A program made the translations under genes and the position numbers. A DNA stretch of 64,000 nt from positions 310,001 through 374,000 of the forward strand of contig NZ_JQGJ02000005.1 in the NCBI RefSeq assembly GCF_000802155.2, read 5' to 3'. This document shows, piece by piece, positions 52,463 through 61,837 of this stretch. Position 1 is the stretch's first letter, and each line of letters opens with the position of its first letter. Source of the DNA: Pseudomonas frederiksbergensis. GTDB taxonomy: Bacteria; Pseudomonadota; Gammaproteobacteria; Pseudomonadales; Pseudomonadaceae. The notes under the pieces are model-generated. The model searched no databases. It worked only from the letters and a program-made list of their open reading frames with translations, and had not been told where the DNA came from.

Positions 52463-53545
52463 TCACAAAAGCGCCATGGCAATAGCCTGCCCCACATCCT
52501 GAGTCGACCCCTGCCCCCCCAGATCAGGCGTAATCGGCCCCTCGGCAATCACCTGCTCGATGGCCCTGAGAATACCGTCATGGGCCGCGCGGTAGCGCTC
52601 ATCGCCATTGCCGAGGAAGTCCAGCATCAAGGCACCGGACCAGATCATCGCAATCGGATTAGCGATGTTCCGCCCGTAGATATCCGGCGCCGAACCATGA
52701 ACCGGTTCAAACAGCGAAGGAAAACGTCGCTCCGGGTCGAGATTGGCCGAAGGAGCGATGCCGATGGTGCCAGCGCAGGCCGGCCCGAGGTCAGACAGGA
52801 TATCGCCGAACAGATTCGACGCCACGACCACATCGAAACGATCAGGCTGAAGCACAAAACGCGCGCACAGGATATCGATGTGTTGCTTGTCCCAAGTGAC
52901 GTCCGGGTATTGCTGCGCCATGAGCGCGGTGCGTTCGTCCCAGTACGGCATGCTGATGGAAATGCCGTTGGACTTGGTCGCTGCGGTCAGGCGCTTGCGC
53001 GGCCGGGTCTGGGCCAGGTCGAAGGCGAACTTGAGGATCCGGTCCACGCCGCGGCGAGTGAACACCGATTCCTGCAGCACGAACTCATGCTCGGTGCCTT
53101 CGAACATCTTGCCGCCAATCGAGGAGTATTCGCCCTCGGTGTTCTCGCGGATCACCACGAAGTCGATGTCCCCGGCTTCGCGCCCGGCCAACGGGCACGG
53201 CACACCGGGAAACAGCCGTACCGGGCGAATGTTCACGTACTGGTCGAAGTCCCGGCGAAACTTCAGTAGCGACCCCCAAAGAGAAATGTGATCCGGCACC
53301 TTGTCCGGCCAACCCACGGCGCCAAAGTAGATGGCGTCGAAGCCCTTGAGTTGTTCAAACCAGTCGCTGGGCATCATCTGCCCATGCTCCAGGTAGTAAT
53401 CGCAGTTGGCCCAGTCGAGCACTTCGATGCTCAAATCCAATTGCCACTTCTGCGCGGCCTGCTCCAATACCCGCAGCCCTTGCGGCAAGACTTCCTTGCC
53501 AATACCGTCGCCGGCAATCGCGGCGATTCTGAATGGTTTGCTCAT
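52463..53545 (-). CDS. Tartrate/D-malate/isopropylmalate-type dehydrogenase
   Basis: A 360-residue decarboxylating dehydrogenase; GAGGAGG lies eight bases before the ATG at 53545. It shows AIAGDGIGKEV, the arginine-rich FRRDFDQYVNIRPVRLFPGV, IRENTEGEYSSIGG and the Mg2+ site NLFGDILSDLGPA. The length and NIRP motif fit tartrate dehydrogenase/decarboxylase or D-malate dehydrogenase better than LeuB. It is the last gene of the long minus-strand operon. Confidence 0.91.
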   Translation of the reverse strand: MSKPFRIAAIAGDGIGKEVLPQGLRVLEQAAQKWQLDLSIEVLDWANCDYYLEHGQMMPSDWFEQLKGFDAIYFGAVGWPDKVPDHISLWGSLLKFRRDFDQYVNIRPVRLFPGVPCPLAGREAGDIDFVVIRENTEGEYSSIGGKMFEGTEHEFVLQESVFTRRGVDRILKFAFDLAQTRPRKRLTAATKSNGISISMPYWDERTALMAQQYPDVTWDKQHIDILCARFVLQPDRFDVVVASNLFGDILSDLGPACAGTIGIAPSANLDPERRFPSLFEPVHGSAPDIYGRNIANPIAMIWSGALMLDFLGNGDERYRAAHDGILRAIEQVIAEGPITPDLGGQGSTQDVGQAIAMALL

Positions 53546-53579
53546 CAACCGTGCCTCCTCTGTTCAAACGTTGACCGGA

Positions 53580-55037
53580 TCACAACCCACCCATGTGGAA
53601 GGCTTTGACTTCAAGGAATTCATCCAGGCCGTACTTGCTACCTTCGCGCCCCAGGCCCGATTGCTTGATACCGCCAAAGGGTGCGACGTCCATGGAAATA
53701 AGCCCGGTATTGAGGCCGATCATGCCGAACTCCAACGCCTCGCAGAACCGCCATGAGCGGCGCAGGTCCTGGGTGAAGAAATACGCGGCCAAGCCATAAG
53801 GCGTTGCGTTAGCCAAGGCCAGCGCCTCTTCTTCAGTGCTAAAGCGCATCAGTGGCGCCACCGGACCGAAGGTTTCTTCGTTGGCCAGCAGCATCCCAGC
53901 GTGGGTTTCGCCGAGTACGGTCGGCTGGACGAACTGGCTGTCGCCCTGGGGAATCTCACCACAGAGTAGACGCGCGCCTTGGCTCAAGGCCTCGTCGATG
54001 TGTCGAGCAACCTTGCTGACCGCCGCCGCATTGATCAGCGGGCCTATGTTTATGCCATCCTTCAGGCCATCGCCGACCTTGAGCTTGCCCACCTCCTCCA
54101 CCAGGCGCTGGGCGAAGCGCTCGTAGATCCCGTCCTGCACCAGAATCCGGTTGGCGCAGACGCAGGTCTGTCCAGCATTGCGGAATTTGCTGAGCATGAT
54201 GCCGGTCACCGCCTGCTCCAGGTCGGCGTCGTCGAACACAATGAACGGCGCGTTACCGCCCAGCTCCAGGCTCAAGCGCTTGATGTGTTCGGCGCTCTGG
54301 CGCATCAGCAGCCGACCGACCGCGGTGGAACCGGTGAAGGAAAGCTTGCGTACCGTTGGGTTGCCGGTCAGCTCTTCACCAATGCCGACAGGCATGCCGG
54401 TGACGACGTTGAACACCCCGGCCGGAATGCCGACCCGCTCGGCCAGCACGGCCAGGGCCAGGGCCGACAGCGGGGTCAGGTCCGACGGCTTGACCACGAT
54501 CGTGCAGCCGGCGGCCAGGGCTGGCGCGCACTTGCGGGTAATCATCGCGTTGGGGAAGTTCCACGGGGTGATCGCGGCGCAAACGCCGACCGGTTGCTTG
54601 AGGGTCAGCAAACGGCGGTCACCGCTGGGGGCCTGGATGGTTTCGCCGTAGACCCGTCGGGCTTCTTCGGCGAACCATTTGACGAAGCTGGCACCGTAGC
54701 GAATCTCACCCTGGGCTTCCGTCAGCGGCTTGCCCTGTTCGCAGGTCAGGATCAACGCCAGGTCATCGAGGTTGTCGATCATGGCCTGATACCAGCGATC
54801 CAGCAGCGCCGCTCGTTCTGCCGCCGGACGTGCGCGCCAGGCCGGCCACGCACGGTCGGCGGCTTCGACGGCGCGCCGGGTTTCGCTGCCTTGTATTGCC
54901 GGTACCCGGGCGAGCACTTCGCCGGTGGCCGGGTTGATGACGTCCAGGGTCGCGGCGTTGTCGGCGCCGACCCACTGACCGTCGATGTAAGCGAGTTCCA
55001 CCAGCAGGCTGGGGTCTTTCAGGCGATTCTTGAGCAT
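53580..55037 (-). CDS. NAD(P)-dependent succinate-semialdehyde-type dehydrogenase
   Basis: A 485-residue aldehyde dehydrogenase. It carries ITPWNFPNAMITRKCAPALAAGCTIVVKPSDLTP, FTGSTAVGR, the general base in LELGGNAP and the nucleophile in FRNAGQTCVCANR, with the GabD-type second cysteine two residues on. It would oxidise the semialdehyde released by the class III aminotransferase. It starts 130 bases after the deacetylase stop. Confidence 0.94.
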   Translation of the reverse strand: MLKNRLKDPSLLVELAYIDGQWVGADNAATLDVINPATGEVLARVPAIQGSETRRAVEAADRAWPAWRARPAAERAALLDRWYQAMIDNLDDLALILTCEQGKPLTEAQGEIRYGASFVKWFAEEARRVYGETIQAPSGDRRLLTLKQPVGVCAAITPWNFPNAMITRKCAPALAAGCTIVVKPSDLTPLSALALAVLAERVGIPAGVFNVVTGMPVGIGEELTGNPTVRKLSFTGSTAVGRLLMRQSAEHIKRLSLELGGNAPFIVFDDADLEQAVTGIMLSKFRNAGQTCVCANRILVQDGIYERFAQRLVEEVGKLKVGDGLKDGINIGPLINAAAVSKVARHIDEALSQGARLLCGEIPQGDSQFVQPTVLGETHAGMLLANEETFGPVAPLMRFSTEEEALALANATPYGLAAYFFTQDLRRSWRFCEALEFGMIGLNTGLISMDVAPFGGIKQSGLGREGSKYGLDEFLEVKAFHMGGL

Positions 55038-55167
55038 GGCGTGGAGTCCTGTTTTGAGACAGTCTCCAGTCTATTGAGTCGCCATGGATGAGGATGCTGA
55101 AAACGCCGGCCCTACAGCCGTGAATGCTGAAAATCAGCCTTCGACGGCAGGCTTTACCGCGGCATGA

Positions 55168-56325
55168 CTAAACGTGCATCGAGCCCAGCAGACCCTGTAG
55201 AAAACGCTCGCCAGCGTCCATCTGGCTGATCTCGATGAACTCGTCAGGCTTGTGCGCCTGTTCTATCGAGCCTGGACCGCAGACCACCACCGGCACGTTC
55301 AGGCGTTGCTTGAACAACCCGCCCTCGGTGCCGAACGAAACTTTTGTGGTGCCGGTGTCCGGGGCGGCAAAGTTTTTCAGGAAACGCACGGCTTCGACGC
55401 TTGGGTGGGTGTCGAGGCCCGGATAGACGTTCAAGGTCTCGATTTCGATGGCGGCCACGCTGGAGAGCTTCTTGGCTTCGCTCACGATCAGTTCGGCCCG
55501 CTCGCGCATCTGCTCCAGGAACCCGTCCAGGTCGTCCGCTGGCAAGTTGCGCACTTCGAAATCCAGGGTGCACAGGTTGGGCACGATGTTCAACGCCTTG
55601 CCGCCGACAATCTGGCCGACATGCACGGTGCTGTAGGGCACGTCGTAATCGCTGTCCTGCGCGCCCTGCTCTTGCAGTTGCTGCTGGCTCAGGCGCAGCG
55701 CGGCGATGAAATCGCAGGCCACGTGTATCGCATTGACCGAACGCGGTGCGAGGGAGGAATGCGCTTCCAGGCCGCGACAGTAGGTGCGGTAGGAACCCTT
55801 GCCCTTGTGCCCGAGCACGAACTGCATATTGGTCGGCTCGCCAATGACGCACAGAAACGGCCGAACCGGTGCCAGGTGCAGCACATCGAGCAACCGACGC
55901 ACCCCCACGCACCCGATCTCTTCGTCATGGGACAGCGCCAGTTGCAATGGTCGGCTCAATGGCTGCTCGCTGGCATCAAGCATGGCGTCGATGGCCAGTG
56001 CGATAAAGCCCTTCATGTCGCAACTGCCCCGGCCATAGATCCGCCCGTCCCGCACCGTGGCATCAAACGCCGGGACCGTCCAGGCCTGCCCCGCCGCCGG
56101 CACCACGTCGGTATGACCGGACAGGAGAATCCCCGGCACGTCCCGTGGTCCGGTGCTGGCAAACAGATTGGCTTTCTGGCCGCTTTCATCCTGGACGATC
56201 AGCGACTCGATGCCCTTGGTCAGCAGCAGATCGCGCACGTACTCGATCAAGGCCATGTTCGATTCCGAAGAAACGGTATCGAAGGCCATCAGCCGTTTGA
56301 GAATCTCCAATACCCGGGGTTTCAT
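55168..56325 (-). CDS. ArgE-like acetylornithine deacetylase (M20 family)
   Basis: A 385-residue dimetal amidohydrolase. Zinc ligands and catalytic acids are visible in LSGHTDVVP, GRGSCDMKG, HDEEIGCVG and GEPT, with the C-terminal histidine expected in FGTEGGLF. ArgE-like enzymes remove acetyl or other acyl groups from an amine nitrogen. Position after the ABC transporter genes suggests deacylation of an imported N-acyl compound rather than arginine synthesis. Confidence 0.9.
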   Translation of the reverse strand: MKPRVLEILKRLMAFDTVSSESNMALIEYVRDLLLTKGIESLIVQDESGQKANLFASTGPRDVPGILLSGHTDVVPAAGQAWTVPAFDATVRDGRIYGRGSCDMKGFIALAIDAMLDASEQPLSRPLQLALSHDEEIGCVGVRRLLDVLHLAPVRPFLCVIGEPTNMQFVLGHKGKGSYRTYCRGLEAHSSLAPRSVNAIHVACDFIAALRLSQQQLQEQGAQDSDYDVPYSTVHVGQIVGGKALNIVPNLCTLDFEVRNLPADDLDGFLEQMRERAELIVSEAKKLSSVAAIEIETLNVYPGLDTHPSVEAVRFLKNFAAPDTGTTKVSFGTEGGLFKQRLNVPVVVCGPGSIEQAHKPDEFIEISQMDAGERFLQGLLGSMHV

Positions 56326-56395
56326 GAGGCCTTGCTCCGTTGCTCGACTGAAGAGAAGACGCGGTGAATGTCGAACGGCCTGACGAAACACCCGT

Positions 56396-58237
56396 TCATG
56401 CATATGCCGCCACGGTCACGTTGTTGGACTGCTGGGTTTTCATCAACTCGGCACTGTCGTGATGGCAAAGGATCTCGCTGCCGCCGACGATCATCCGCCG
56501 CTGCGGCGCGACGCAGTTGCACAAGCCGTCGACCCGCACCGGGCAACGACCGAGGAAGGTGCACAGCCCGGGCACGTTGGCTTTCGGGCCAACGGGCGGC
56601 AGCGTCTGGCAAGTCGTTGCCCCGCAGGTTTCCAGCCAGCCCTGGCGCAGTTCCGGTACGGAATGGATCAACAGGTCGGTATACGGATGGAACGGCGCCT
56701 CGGCAAAGGATTGGCGGGTACCGGCCTGGACCTTGTGGCCGCTGTACATCACCACGATGTCGTCACACAAGGCGCGCACGGTGGAGATATCGTGGCTGAT
56801 GAACAGATAAGACACCCCCAGTTGCTGGCGCAGATCGCGCAGCAGTTCGAGAATCGCCGCGCCGACCACGGTATCCAGCGCCGAAGTCACCTCGTCGCAG
56901 AGGATCAGGTCCGGCTTCGCCGCCAAGGCCCGGGCCAGGTTGACCCGTTGCTTCTGGCCGCCGGACAGTTCGTTCGGTCGCCGGTCGGCCATCGTGCGCG
57001 GCAAACGCACCAGGTCGAGCAATTCGCCGATACGCTCGCGCAACGCCGCGCCCTTGAGGCCGAAATACATCTTCAGCGGACGACTCAGGATGGTGCTGAC
57101 GCTGTGCATCGGATTGAGGGCGGTGTCGGCATTCTGGAAAACCATTTGAATACGTCGGAACTGCTCCTGGGTGCGCGACGACAGACTGCCGCCCAGGGGT
57201 TGGCCATCGAAGGTCAGCCCGCCGAGGGCCGGCACCAACAACCCGGCCACGACCCGTGCCAAGGTCGATTTGCCAGAGCCCGACTCACCAATGACGCCAA
57301 TGGCCTGGCCTCGGCGAACCGTCAGGTCGATGTCTTCCAACACCCGAATCGCTGGCATGCCTTGGGCATTCTTGTTGCCGTAGCCGGCGGTCAGCCCCTG
57401 AATGGTCAGCAGGGGTGTGTCTTGGGCGATGTCGCTCGGCGGACGAATCGTCGTGTCCGGGCGCGCTGCCGCCAACAAGCTGCGGGTGTATTCGTGGGCC
57501 GGTCCCTTGAGCAACGGCGCCGTGGCGCTGTGCTCGAAGATTTCGCCGCCATTGAGCACGACGATCTGATCGGCCATCTGCGCCACCACGGCCAGGTCGT
57601 GGGAGACATAGACCGCCGTGGCTCCCCGTTCACGAACCACCCGCTTGAAGGCCCGCAACACATCGATCTGGGTCGTCACGTCCAGGGCCGTGGTCGGCTC
57701 GTCGAGCACCACCAGCAACGGATCGCTGATCAGCGCCATCGCCGCCATCACCCGTTGCAGTTGCCCGCCGGACACCTGGTGGGGATAGCGCTGGCCGATG
57801 TGCTCAGGGTCTGGCAGGGCCAGGTCGCGGAACAGCTCGATGGCCTTGGCCTCAAGCACGGCTCGGCTGCCCAGGTCATGAATCAGGGCGCCCTCCACCA
57901 CTTGGTCGATCAGTTTTTTCGCCGGGTTGAACGCCGCTGCGGCGCTCTGGGCGATATAGGACACCCGGTTTCCCCGCACTTTCTGCAACTGGCTTTCGCC
58001 CAACGCCAGCATGTCGTGCTCGCCGATCTGCACGACCCCGCCCGCCAGCCGACAACCGCGCCGGGCATAACCGAGCAGCGCCAGGGCGATGGTGGTCTTG
58101 CCGGAACCGGACTCGCCGATCAACGCCAACACTTCACCCTTTTGCAGGGAAAAACTGACGCCTTTGACGATGTCCACCTCACCACGCTCGCCACAGGCCA
58201 CCACGCGCAGGTCCTGTACTCGAATCAATTCGCTCAT
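56396..58237 (-). CDS. Peptide-type ABC transporter ATPase, two fused NBDs (DppD-DppF)
   Basis: A 613-residue protein with two complete nucleotide-binding domains: Walker A GESGSGKTT and GESGSGKST, signatures VSGGQLQRV and LSGGQKQRV, Walker B VVLDEPTTALD and LILCDEVTSALD. The C-terminal oligopeptide-binding-cassette extension has the cysteine cluster CTFLGRCPVRVDGLC that is usual in Dpp/Opp ATPases and may bind an Fe-S cluster. Usually two genes; here one. It starts one base after the permease stop. Confidence 0.94.
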   Translation of the reverse strand: MSELIRVQDLRVVACGERGEVDIVKGVSFSLQKGEVLALIGESGSGKTTIALALLGYARRGCRLAGGVVQIGEHDMLALGESQLQKVRGNRVSYIAQSAAAAFNPAKKLIDQVVEGALIHDLGSRAVLEAKAIELFRDLALPDPEHIGQRYPHQVSGGQLQRVMAAMALISDPLLVVLDEPTTALDVTTQIDVLRAFKRVVRERGATAVYVSHDLAVVAQMADQIVVLNGGEIFEHSATAPLLKGPAHEYTRSLLAAARPDTTIRPPSDIAQDTPLLTIQGLTAGYGNKNAQGMPAIRVLEDIDLTVRRGQAIGVIGESGSGKSTLARVVAGLLVPALGGLTFDGQPLGGSLSSRTQEQFRRIQMVFQNADTALNPMHSVSTILSRPLKMYFGLKGAALRERIGELLDLVRLPRTMADRRPNELSGGQKQRVNLARALAAKPDLILCDEVTSALDTVVGAAILELLRDLRQQLGVSYLFISHDISTVRALCDDIVVMYSGHKVQAGTRQSFAEAPFHPYTDLLIHSVPELRQGWLETCGATTCQTLPPVGPKANVPGLCTFLGRCPVRVDGLCNCVAPQRRMIVGGSEILCHHDSAELMKTQQSNNVTVAAYA

Positions 58238-58238
58238 T

Positions 58239-59114
58239 TCAATGACCTCCCGAACGTCGGCTACGTCGCGACGACAACCGGTCGATGAACAGATTCACGC
58301 CGATGGTCAGTGTGCCGATGGCCAGGGCAGGAATCACGATGGCTGGCGCCCCTTGATTGAGGCCTCCGATGTTCTCGCGCACCAGCGAACCCAGGTCGGC
58401 ATCCGGCGGTTGCACGCCCAACCCGAGGAAACTCATGCCACTGAGCAACAGCACGATGAAACCAAAGCGCAGGCCCAGGTCCGCCAGCACCGGGTTGAGT
58501 ATGTTCGGCAGGATTTCCACGCAGGCGATGTACAGCCGGCGCTCGCCCCGGGTACGGGCCACTTGCACGTACTCCAGGGCTTCGATATTCACCGCCATGC
58601 TGCGGGCGATGCGGAAGGCGCCGGGGGTGTAGCTCAACACCGCCGTGCAGATCAGCAAGGTGACCGAGGAGCCGAAGGCCGAGACCATGATCAGCGCCAG
58701 CATTTTGCTGGGGATCGAAATGAACGCGTCCATCAGGCGACTGATCAACTCATCCAGCCACTTTGGCGAGACCACCGACAACAGTGCCAGACTGGTTCCC
58801 AAGGTGCTGGACAACACCGCGGCCACCAACGCCAGGCCAACGGTGAAACGCGCGCCGACGAGGATCCGGCTGAGCATGTCGCGGCCCAGGTAATCGGTGC
58901 CGAACGGGTACGTCGCGCTGAGGCTGTCGAAGACGTTGTCGGAGACCACCTCCCCCACCGGGTGCGGCGCCAGCCACGGGCCGAACATGGCCACCAGCAA
59001 CCACATGGCACACATCACGGCGCCGAACAGGCCAAGCCAGGACTTGGCGTGGGCGTCTTTACCCAACCCTAGCGCAACGGCCGCCGTCGGGGACTTCACA
59101 ATGAGGTTGTTCAT
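58239..59114 (-). CDS. ABC transporter permease (DppC type)
   Basis: A 291-residue membrane protein with about six helices and the binding-protein-dependent transport signature (EYVQVARTRGERRLYIACVEILPNIL). The start overlaps the upstream permease stop (ATGA). It pairs with the DppB-type gene. Confidence 0.92.
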   Translation of the reverse strand: MNNLIVKSPTAAVALGLGKDAHAKSWLGLFGAVMCAMWLLVAMFGPWLAPHPVGEVVSDNVFDSLSATYPFGTDYLGRDMLSRILVGARFTVGLALVAAVLSSTLGTSLALLSVVSPKWLDELISRLMDAFISIPSKMLALIMVSAFGSSVTLLICTAVLSYTPGAFRIARSMAVNIEALEYVQVARTRGERRLYIACVEILPNILNPVLADLGLRFGFIVLLLSGMSFLGLGVQPPDADLGSLVRENIGGLNQGAPAIVIPALAIGTLTIGVNLFIDRLSSRRSRRSGGH

Positions 59115-60067
59115 TGGTTTCTCAGCCTCGGATTGGAAAGTATCGCGCACAGGTCGGCGATCAATACCAACGCCAGGTACGCCGTGCAGAACAACATGGT
59201 GCAGGCCTGGACCAGGGCCATGTCGCGGTTGGTCACGGCATCGACCATGAGGCTGGCGATGCCGGGATAGTTGAAGATCGTTTCGACGATCACCACCCCA
59301 CCCAACAAGTAGGACAGGCTCAGGGCGATGGCATTGGCGATAGGGCCGATGGCATTGGGCAAGGCATGCCGAAGCACGATGCGGATATTGCTCACACCCT
59401 TGAGCCGAGCCATCTCCACGTAAGGGCTGTCGAGCTGATCGATCACCGCCGCCCGGGTCATGCGCGACATTTGCGCGACAATCACACAACACAGCGTCAT
59501 CACCGGCAATGCGTAGGTGCGCATGAACTGCCAGGGTGAGGTGATTTCACTGGCATAGGACAGCGCCGACAACCAGCCCAGGTTTACCGCGAAAATCAGC
59601 ACCGCCAAGGTGGCGACCAGGAATTCCGGCACCGCCACCATGGTCAAGGTGAAAAAGCTCAGGAAGCTGTCGATGCGCCCGCCCCGGCCCATGGCCGAGC
59701 CGATCCCCAGCGCCAACGCCACGGGCACCGACACCAACGCCGTGGCGGCCGCGAGCATCAACGTGTTGGGGACCCGGCCAGCCATCAGATCGATGACCGG
59801 CATGGCGTTGGACATCGACATGCCCAGGTCACCGCTGAGCAGGCTGGTCAGCCAGTGCAGGTATCGCAACACACCGGGTTGGTCCAAACCCATTTTCGTC
59901 CGCAGGGCCGCCACTTGTTCTGGCGTGGCGAACTGCCCCAGCGCCTGTTGCGCCGCGTCTCCCGGCAGCACCGCCGTGATGGCGAAGACCACCATGGAGA
60001 CAATCAACAAGGTCACGACCGCCGCCCCCAGGCGGCGGCCAATCAACCAGAGTGTGTTGCTATTCAT
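59111..60067 (-). CDS. ABC transporter permease (DppB type)
   Basis: A 318-residue membrane protein beginning MNSNTLWLIGRRLGAAVVTLLIVSMVVFAITAVLPGDAA, the usual DppB N-terminus; the EAA-like loop reads PYVEMARLKGVSNIRIVLRHALPNAIGP. An ATG three bases upstream is the alternative start. It forms the channel with the DppC-type subunit. Confidence 0.92.
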   Translation of the reverse strand: MNSNTLWLIGRRLGAAVVTLLIVSMVVFAITAVLPGDAAQQALGQFATPEQVAALRTKMGLDQPGVLRYLHWLTSLLSGDLGMSMSNAMPVIDLMAGRVPNTLMLAAATALVSVPVALALGIGSAMGRGGRIDSFLSFFTLTMVAVPEFLVATLAVLIFAVNLGWLSALSYASEITSPWQFMRTYALPVMTLCCVIVAQMSRMTRAAVIDQLDSPYVEMARLKGVSNIRIVLRHALPNAIGPIANAIALSLSYLLGGVVIVETIFNYPGIASLMVDAVTNRDMALVQACTMLFCTAYLALVLIADLCAILSNPRLRNQ

Positions 60068-60107
60068 CATCCGACCCTCACGCAATATGGCCCAAACCCG
60101 ACGTTCA

Positions 60108-61754
60108 TCAGGCGTCCAGCCAGACTTGCTCGGCAAACATGTAGCCCATGAAACCGCCCAGGGGGTTGGCGCCATAACCCTTGACCCGCTGATCGGCACC
60201 ATCGATGTTGCTGATGAACACCGGTACGCCAATACCGCAGTGCTCATGCACCAGCACTTGCATGTCGCCGTACATCTTGCCGCGCTTGGCCTCATCGGTT
60301 TCACCGCGGGCCTGTACCAACAGTTGGTCGAACTGTTCGTTTTTCCAGCCGGATTCATTCCACGGCGCACTCGACTGGAAGAACTGCGAGAACAGCATGT
60401 CGGCATTCGGTCGGGGGTTGATGTTGCCAAAGCTCAGCGGGTGCTTGGCCCAGTGGTTGGACCAATAGCCATCGCTCGGCAGGCGGTTGACGTTGAGCTT
60501 GAGCCCGGCCTCTTTGGCGGACTGCTGCAGCAACACCGCGATGTCCACCGAACCGGTCGCCGCCGGCGAGCACATCATCGGCATGCTGATGTCTGCCATG
60601 CCGGCTTTCTTGAGCAGGAACTTGGCCTGTTCCGGATCATAGGCCCGTTGTGGCAATTCAGCGTTGTGGAAGCGCGCCCCGGGTGCGATCGGATGATCGT
60701 TGCCGACCCTGGCGTAACCCCGGAAGATCGCCGACTTGATCTGTTCGCGATCCAGCAGCAGCTTCATGGCCTGGGTGAATTCCGGGCTTTTGCCGGGCAT
60801 CTGGTCCTGACGAATGATCAAGTCAGTGTAGTTGCCCGACGGCGAGTCAATGACCCGGTGCTTGGCGCTGGCCTTGATACGGTTCGTCGAACGCGGGTTG
60901 ACCTCGTTGACGATGTGCACGTCCCCCGATAACAGGGCGTTGATCCGTGACGATTCGTCGGCGATGCCGATGAATTCGATTTCGTCCAGGTACGGCAAGC
61001 CGGGCTTCCAGTAATTGGTATTGCGCACGCCAATGGAACGCACCCCAGGCTTGAACTCCTTGACCTTGAACGGCCCGGTACCGATGCCCTGGCTGAAATC
61101 GCTGGTGCCTTCGGGAACGATCAGCATGTGCGAGACGGCAAGCACCGACGGCAATTCAGCGTTGGGGCCGCTCAACTGTATCTGCACTTCGTGGGTGCCG
61201 ACGGCTTTGACGTCGGCGAACTGCGACGCCAGCGGCAAGACCTTGGAGCCGGTGATCGGGTCCTTGTGCCGCAACAACGAAAACACCACGTCGGCGGCGG
61301 TCAGTGCCTTGCCATTGTGAAAGGTCACTTCCTTGCGCAGGCTGATCACCCAGAGCGTGGCGTCGGTGGTTTCGATACGCTCGGCCAGTTCCAGTTGCGG
61401 CACCATGTGGCTGTCAAAACGGGTCAGCCCGTTATAGAACATGTAGTGGCGCACATAGTCGGTGGACGACGAACCTTTGGCCGGGTCCAGGGTGTCGGCG
61501 GTGGAACTGGTCGAGCCCGCGACACGAATGCGACCGCCAGGCTTGCCTTTGCCTGCGCTGGCGACCTCTTCATCGGCGAACAACTTGCCGGCGGTACCGA
61601 ACAGGCTACCCGCGCCTGCCACCGCCACCCCGGCCAATCCGAGCATTTGCAATGCATTGCGGCGTGACATGCCGCGATTGAGCCCTTCGAAGATGCGCAG
61701 ACTTTCCGTACCTGTTATCAGCTGGGTGTCGATACTGTTTTTTTTGTCAGTCAT
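60108..61754 (-). CDS. ABC transporter substrate-binding protein (SBP_bac_5)
   Basis: A 548-residue protein. The N-terminus has NRGMSRRNALQMLGLAGVAVAGAG, a probable twin-arginine (Tat) signal with an unusually long pre-signal region. The family-5 domain follows (GGRIRVAGSTSSTADTLDPAKGSSSTDYVRHYMFYNGLTRFD). It would capture a di/oligopeptide or similar compound in the periplasm for the DppBCDF-type transporter. The RR pair suggests export in folded form, perhaps with a bound cofactor, which is rare for this family but not unknown. Confidence 0.92.
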   Translation of the reverse strand: MTDKKNSIDTQLITGTESLRIFEGLNRGMSRRNALQMLGLAGVAVAGAGSLFGTAGKLFADEEVASAGKGKPGGRIRVAGSTSSTADTLDPAKGSSSTDYVRHYMFYNGLTRFDSHMVPQLELAERIETTDATLWVISLRKEVTFHNGKALTAADVVFSLLRHKDPITGSKVLPLASQFADVKAVGTHEVQIQLSGPNAELPSVLAVSHMLIVPEGTSDFSQGIGTGPFKVKEFKPGVRSIGVRNTNYWKPGLPYLDEIEFIGIADESSRINALLSGDVHIVNEVNPRSTNRIKASAKHRVIDSPSGNYTDLIIRQDQMPGKSPEFTQAMKLLLDREQIKSAIFRGYARVGNDHPIAPGARFHNAELPQRAYDPEQAKFLLKKAGMADISMPMMCSPAATGSVDIAVLLQQSAKEAGLKLNVNRLPSDGYWSNHWAKHPLSFGNINPRPNADMLFSQFFQSSAPWNESGWKNEQFDQLLVQARGETDEAKRGKMYGDMQVLVHEHCGIGVPVFISNIDGADQRVKGYGANPLGGFMGYMFAEQVWLDA

Positions 61755-61837
61755 GTCAGTTCTACCTTTCGGAAGTGATAAGGCTCGATGGCTCGCGATT
61801 AATGCAATGTGTTGAAACCTGAAGCGTCCCCCGCAAC

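Noticed and set aside
46721..56325. Assignment of the catabolic locus as an ectoine degradation (doe) cluster
   Set aside because: Lrp, ArgE-like, class III aminotransferase and aldehyde dehydrogenase genes fit, but no ectoine hydrolase gene (M24 family) and no Ehu-type amino-acid transporter are present.
56459..58288. Long open frame (609 codons) on the plus strand opposite the fused ABC ATPase gene
   Set aside because: It is antisense to a gene with all ABC motifs and shows the same shadow composition; no family could be seen in it.
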